Shown in pieces: positions 58,305 through 64,000 of a DNA stretch of 64,000 nucleotides (the first letter of the stretch is position 1; each line of letters begins with the position of its first letter). Source of the DNA: Homalodisca vitripennis. Lineage: Eukaryota; Arthropoda; Insecta; Hemiptera; Cicadellidae. The stretch covers positions 4,539,001 through 4,603,000 of the forward strand of contig NC_060207.1 of assembly GCF_021130785.1 (NCBI RefSeq), written 5' to 3'. Both the position numbers and the translations under genes were made by a program. The notes beneath the pieces are model-generated. The model was not told where the DNA came from. It did not search any database and saw only the letters and a list, made by a program, of their open reading frames with translations.

Positions 58305-60760
58305 ATATGAACAAAAATTAAGTGGTGCTGAATTTAGGAAGCGATCTGCTGAAAAACAAAGTGAGAAAGAAGAGCTTAGAAAGAGTCCAAAATTGCGTCC
58401 TTCTTCATTAAAAGATTTGATTCTATCTCGTCTACAGCTACCTCAAAGGAGGCCACTCTAGACCTAAATGTGCACTCTCAAAAATCTTCAGGTACGCTTA
58501 CTACTTTGCCTAATAATGAATGAAGCTTGATTGTTTAATACTGACTTTGAAATTTAAAAGAATCAATAAAATGTAGGTGGGCATATAATTTCTCAGACAA
58601 AAGTTGGAGATTCATTAGCTTGTACTAGTGATATTGATGTAAATGGCCCTGTAACGTAGATCGTCAGTTTGTCTTTAACTGTTCATCATAATATTGCTAA
58701 AAATACCCCCATACAAAATTTGCGAGCTAACTTTCTAGATCCCAGCGTGTATACAATGATGAAACCAAACATTCCCTTTCTACGAAATTGTTCAAATGTA
58801 CTTTTTCCAATGGAGAGACCTATGTTAGAGATTGGTTGCTCTACTTCAGTCGTCTGTTAAAGTCTTTTTTGTACCATAACTAGTTTTTCTACCGGGTTCA
58901 ATGATTGCAAACATTAGAATAACTGAATTAAACAACTTGAATAATCAGGAAACCATCGTTCTAATATGCTCATTTACATCAATAGATGAAAATAGACAGT
59001 GCAAGTACAAGTAAACACACTACTTTCAACCCAATATGAGCAGGAAGTCCATTATTGGCGTAACGCATTGCTTAGGATAGTGTCTGTGATAAAATTTCTC
59101 TCAGAGGTTTACCTTTACTGAGTGACAATGAACGTTTAGGATCCACATCCAACGGCCTCTACCCAGAGTCTCGAACTAACCAGACAATATGACACTTTCT
59201 TTTCCCAACATCTCGTTTGATACGGAAATAAAGGAGAGAACAATGTGGTGCCTATCTGCTCAAATTTGTGATGAGTTTATTCATGTAATGGCACATTGTG
59301 AGATGACGTGAAATATTCTCATTACTATGCTCTCATAGTTAATTCTGCTCCTGACTGTTCACATACAGACCAACTATCTTTGGTCTTACACTACGTTTGC
59401 ATCGAAGATGCTAAGCCAAAGGAACGTCTTTTCAAGCTCCTCCAAGGAATAGGGCATACTTCATATAGTTTAGAAGAAGCTGTTTTAAGTTATATCTCAG
59501 AATTAGGCTTGGTCATTGAACTATCCCGTGGGAAAAGGTGGCAAATACGGTAAATATGTCAGGAGCTCACACTGGCCTACAGGCTAAAATTAAACACCAG
59601 TGTACCTTTTCCGAATCTGTCCCTTGTGGAGCACACCTTTCTGTTGCTGCTGAGTACTGTACAAAAGCTGTAGTATTGTTTGGATTTTTCCAAGCCCTAT
59701 TCACGTTTCTTTCGAACTCAAAGGTGGGGAATTTTAAAGACATAGGCTATTTGGAGAAAAGCAAAACTCCTGTGGTGAAATCCTTATTGGATACAAGGTG
59801 GTCCACAAGATCTTATACCTTGAAGGCTCTTGTCAAAGGCTCGTGAAATTAAAGCATCACTCAGAACATTACTGCAGACCCCAATTAGAAACCTGATGTT
59901 CAAGTGGACGATAAAGGGCTAGAAGATAAGTTTTAAATATTCAAATAGCTTTTCTTGGCAAATTGTGAAATGACATTTTGAAAACGTTTAATAAAGTCAG
60001 CCAATATTTAAACCCCTAAATAACGCAGGAGATTCAAAGCAACTCTAAATCCTGGAAAGTTACATAAAAGAAAAAAGGAATAAGTTTGATAAGTACGAAG
60101 AAGCAACCAAAAAGTTTTTGCAAGTTGAATATAAATCTCTCAACTATATAAGAGTCAGAACAAAAAAATCCTTTGCATGTGAGGGTCATGGTTCTGAAGC
60201 TAATCTTAATGAAACATCAGTTTCATGTACACTTGAAGTACATAACGATACTTGGCTCATTAATATGCAACCTCTCAAGACGCAAAGCAGTTCATGAACA
60301 TACGGCTAACAAATTCGAAATACTTTCTATTCTCTTACATAATGAACCACATAAGTGGACATATCACAGGCTGCAAAAAAATCTACGAAATTTACCATAA
60401 TGATATTGATAGTTGCTTGAAAAATAAATGCTATCACTCTAAAATGTATGTTGGAGAAAAGATTCCAAAGGAATATTTAACTTGATTATCTTAAAAAATG
60501 AGCTCTGAATTTGGAAGTGCCCATCAGCAATTTTCCTACATTACCCCGTTACCAACCGTACCGCAGAAACAGGGGTTTCTGTTTTGACCCGTGTCAAGAA
60601 TGCGAATAGATAAACACTTTCACAAGACAAACTAAATTCTCTAATGTTGTGTTGCGCAAAAGACTTAACTCTCAGTACAGACTTTTCTGACATTATAAAC
60701 AAGTTTGCAACGTTGAAAGCCGGAAAGGAAGCTTGTATTTAAATTTGTTCAATATTAGAG
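58305..60760 (+). pseudogene. hAT transposase (ZMYM1-like), decayed
   Basis: The opening piece reads LSGAEFRKRSAEKQSEKEEL. At 59308-59550 it reads APDCSHTDQLSLVLHYVCIE, and then SYISELGLVIELSRGK. At 59552-59720 it reads NMSGAHTGLQAKIKHQ and ESVPCGAHLSVAAEY. At 59780 it reads KSLLDTRWSTRSYTLKAL. At 60045-60110 it reads ILESYIKEKRNKFDKYEE. The order (TPDxSHxDQL..., RGQ-x-YD-x-A-x-NMSG, PCxAHxLN, DTRWSxR) is that of the DUF4371/ZMYM1-like hAT family. Here the RGQSYD site reads RGKRWQ. Many stops make it dead. Confidence 0.8.
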
Positions 60761-61189
60761 ATCATCAATTAGCCTTCCTGTGTAAATAAATATCAACAGG
60801 TTTGTAAGAAAAATCAATCAACCATTGTTGTTGTTTTTAATGCTTTATTTCTGAACATAAAGTACATAGAGGATTGTGTCACATATGTTGAAATTATACA
60901 ATTCATTATATTTAAAAAAATATATATTGTGACCGTGTTTTCTTCTTTAGTTAAGCCTTCTGTCTTTGATTTTTGTCTATACATTCTGTGATTGAGTAGA
61001 CTGGGTTAACTGTCAACCAGCAAACCCTCCTAAAACAAACAGATCAACTTCATTAGAAAAAGTGAACAAATCCCAGCCCTTCCTGAAATTGACCTTATAG
61101 ACCAAAACTGACCTTTTAGGCCTCACCCTAGACTAAAATTTGACATGGGCCATATATTGATGCCCCGTGCAAGAAACCTAACTCTGCTC

Positions 61190-61607
61190 TCAATGTAATG
61201 AGAAGAATAAAATCCATCACTAACATATGGTCTGTTTGAGACATATTTGAGATATGGTGTAGTGGTCTGGGGTGACACATCCAATTCCAACTTAACTTAC
61301 CATACAGAAGTCAGCTATAAGATCTTTAAACAAACTTAATAGCTTGAGACAGTTGCAGAAAATAATTTAAAAACTTCAAACTTAAAACAGTAATTTTAAT
61401 TTACGTACAGGCAGTCATACTCCATGATAAATTAGGACTCCCAAAAGAAACAAGATTACACGAACTCTCATGACACTAGACACTCATCAAGAATTGTCCT
61501 TGCAAAACACAGGACAGCTCTTTAGGGAAAATACTCTACAACCATCTCCCTGCTGACTTCAAGCTACTGACATCTGAAGCGCTGAAACATAGATTTAACT
61601 CTTCTGC
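61190..61607 (+). mobile_element. LINE ORF2 C-terminal fragment
   Basis: YGLFETYLRYGVVVWGDTSN at 61230-61290 matches ALFEAHVRYGLAVWGGTSNA in the LINE at 38640. Later broken pieces (NHLPADFKLLTSEALKHRF) match the C-terminus. It is heavily frameshifted. Confidence 0.75.
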
Positions 61608-62026
61608 TGGAGTGGATAGTCAATAGTGCGCCCAAGATATATGAAGTGAGACATGTGATCAGTATCTTACCGCAGGTTCAGGTCGTGCCGGGCGACCTTG
61701 CCCGCCCTTGACCTCTGCGCCGAGAACTGCAGCTGGCTTTTCTTGTGGTGGAGCGGATAGTCAATAGTGCGCCCAAGATATACGAGGTGAGACATGTGAT
61801 CAGTATCTTACCGCAGGTTCAGGTCGTGCCGGGCGACCTTGCCCGCCCTTGACCTCTGCGCCGAGAACTGCAGCTGGCTCTTCTTGTGGTGGAGTGGATA
61901 CTCAATAGTGCGCCCAAGATATACGAGGTGAGACATGTGATCAGTATCTTACCGCAGGTTCATGTCGTGCCGGGCGACCTTGCCCGCCCTTGACCTCTGT
62001 GCCGAGAACTGCAGCTGGCTCTTCTT
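61608..62026 (-). repeat. GC-rich 141-bp tandem triplication with exon-like content
   Basis: CAATAGTGCGCCCAAGATAT recurs at 61621, 61762 and 61903, giving exactly 141 bases (47 codons) per unit and three units with few differences. The units are much richer in GC than the surroundings. On the minus strand each unit reads MSHLVYLGRTIDYPLHHKKS, then QLQFSAQRSRAGKVARHDLN and LR, and runs into CTGCG|GTAAGATA, a splice-donor-like site. I do not recognise the peptide. It may be a tandemly copied exon or a GC-rich satellite. Confidence 0.6.
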
Positions 62027-64000
62027 CTGCTGAATCCAGGCAGTTCCAGGCTACAGTGATTGCACATACACTATATAAGAGATCTAGCTTACTAGTATTT
62101 CTTTTCAAGAGTTGCAGTATAACGCAAACCAAACTGAAGCTGTATATAATTGTAAATTCATAATTGTAACCTAAATGGAGCAATGTATAGCAGTAATAAC
62201 ATTGAGAAAAAAATGCAATTACCATTGAAATAAGAAGATGGAAGATGAAAATGGTTTTATTATTGTGACTACTGCATTCTGTTTTATCTTTCGGGACATA
62301 TCAGCAGATTAAGAGGAACGGGAAAAATACAGAATTATTTGCATACGCCATCTTTTCATGTTTATCCTTAAATACCTTATTAACTTCCCTACTTAATAAA
62401 TTATACTTAATAAATCTGTATTCCTCAGTAATTTGGGACCGGCAGCTATTGCCTGCAGACTTATGATGAAACAAAAGTAGGCCAGTATATATTCCATATT
62501 TGATCAGTTTTCAATTTGAAGTGAGCTACAAAATGTTGAGTATAAGACGCAAGCTAAGACTGTATAATTCAAGGAAAGTAGCATTCACGGGTTGGCGAGC
62601 AACGGCTGCTGTGATGGGCGGTTATATGGGCATAATAAAGTACCGGCGCTCACTTTACCGTATCCGCTTCCGGTAGAGCTGGCCATAAACATCTACGACA
62701 ACGAGAGTATCAGGGGAGTACTCACGAGCGGTGGATACGGTTTATTTATGGCTGCTCAAAAGGATTGGGCAAATAAATTTGAGTTCTACTAAAACATTAC
62801 GTTTGTTTATATTGCTGCATTGATGAAGGACGCTGTATTAAGAGAACCAATAAGATAATGCTGTATAACCATTCTTTTACCTGTTATTGCACAAGCAAGA
62901 CTGGAGTTGAGATAATAACTTGTTCTGTTCATTGTACGTGTTATTGATAACAGTGCAGTGGCGCATGGTTGGTCCTAAATAAGAGTTATATTACAAAATA
63001 ACATTAAGGCAGTAAAAACTAGACCTTTGGCCCACCGGCGATCAAGACTTAGGTAGATTTTTGACAGAACGTAAAGAAACAGGTAGTGCACATACAACAA
63101 AATGAAAAGAGGTCTTCTTTGAGACAAGTTACGTCTCAAGTTTTGAGAGTATTGAAGCTTTCTATTAAGTGTTATTGGACAGACGGACATACCTTTGATC
63201 TCAAAATTAAGAAGGTTTCTCCCTCGGGCCACAGACGGACATATGTATGGACTGCTCTTTGACCCTTTGGCCCCAAAATCAATAGCAACGTTCTTCCTGA
63301 GACGGAAAGGGGCCCACGTATCAAGTTTCAATTTTCAAGAGAGTTTTCTATCTAGAGTTATCGCGCATACGGTCGGCCGAACAACGGCACGGTTTCAATA
63401 ATGCCCTGTCAGGTCCTTGTAATAAACTCTAATGTGGTGTAAAAACTGTCACAAACCGAACGTCAAAATGTGCACCAGAATATTACACAATATGACATCG
63501 GTACATTGCTGAACTCTCTTGTTCTGGACAGGTGATCACTCTTGCTTTGTTTGCTCCTTGGTTTGTTCGATGCAGATAGTGGACGCCTAAACCACACGGA
63601 CTCCTTCGGCCTGGAAAATAGTGGCGCCTCATGTTTTATTCATAACCGAGGGAGAAAATATTGCTTGTGTTCAGATCATAAAACATAAAAAAAACCAGTA
63701 TCACAAGAACAAATGTGTAAAGCACGAACCAGTGACTAGGCCTAGTGCTATTCATTGACAGGACAGCTCAACACAAACTAATTCTCGGTTGGTCTCAGTT
63801 ACTAACCTCAGTAAGTAAGTTTGGGATGTGCGATGTATATATGGTTCAAATACATAACACACATACAGCTCACCATCCGTCTCAGAATACTCACAATGTA
63901 TTCGTCAGGACATACACGATAAATGGCATTGCATTGTTGGTCTTTAAACTGTATTTTTAGTTTAAAACTAATTAGTTAATTGAATTGGTATTCAAACACA
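62027..64000. other. Intergenic DNA, nothing assigned
   Basis: A plus-strand stretch at 62592-62790, less AT-rich than average, reads PYPLPVELAINIYDNESIRG then VLTSGGYGLFMAAQKDWANK and stops. No ATG or splice acceptor supports it, so it is not called a gene. 63180-63400 contains GAAGGTTTCTCCCTCGGGCC and related strings that look repeat-derived but were not assigned. Confidence 0.4.

Noticed and set aside
62592..62789. 66-codon ORF ending in AAQKDWANKFEFY
   Set aside because: No ATG start, no splice support and no family recognised; mentioned only as an unassigned stretch.

Overview
The window reads as animal, most likely insect, nuclear DNA. It is AT-rich, its genes are split by long introns with GT-AG borders, and it is crowded with decayed transposons (piggyBac, Tigger/pogo, mariner, hAT, a 4-bp-TSD family, jockey-like LINEs, tRNA-like SINEs) and microsatellites. 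A hemipteran is a guess from repeat content. Nothing bacterial (operons, Shine-Dalgarno sites, CRISPR) is present.

Two conserved genes form the backbone. (1) OXA1L, the mitochondrial inner-membrane insertase, lies on the + strand from 4036 to 32543. I could place eleven coding exons whose splice phases agree throughout; the exon carrying the start codon was not found. (2) A CIAO2B/galla-2 (MIP18 family) gene of the cytosolic iron-sulfur targeting complex lies on the - strand from 49781 to 37737 in three exons, giving a complete 156-residue protein.

Between exons 1 and 2 of the CIAO2B gene, on the opposite strand, sits a single-exon 1049-codon ORF (42019-45168). It has a signal-peptide-like start and is rich in Ser/Thr/Asn. 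I recognise no family, and it is the best candidate for something undescribed. A further isolated exon of good quality lies on the - strand at 5395-5501.

The rest is mobile DNA. 1-2478 is a decayed piggyBac with one terminus. The OXA1L introns hold tRNA-like SINE copies, several LINE pieces (12.8-18.4 kb, 20.3-20.9 kb), a nearly intact Tigger (22264-24729), an internally deleted piggyBac (26607-27756), a 16-copy minisatellite (28445-29318) and a complete-length mariner (29996-31292). The CIAO2B introns hold a LINE, another SINE, a second LINE, foldback elements and a TTAA-flanked MITE. Upstream of CIAO2B is a 2.8-kb transposon (50324-53151) with 4-bp target duplications and repeated copies of its own terminal motif. 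The last 8 kb hold a decayed hAT element, LINE remains and a GC-rich 141-bp triplication.

Exon calls rest on reading-frame continuity and family resemblance recalled without a database. Element boundaries rest on visible inverted repeats and target duplications where stated; otherwise they are approximate.
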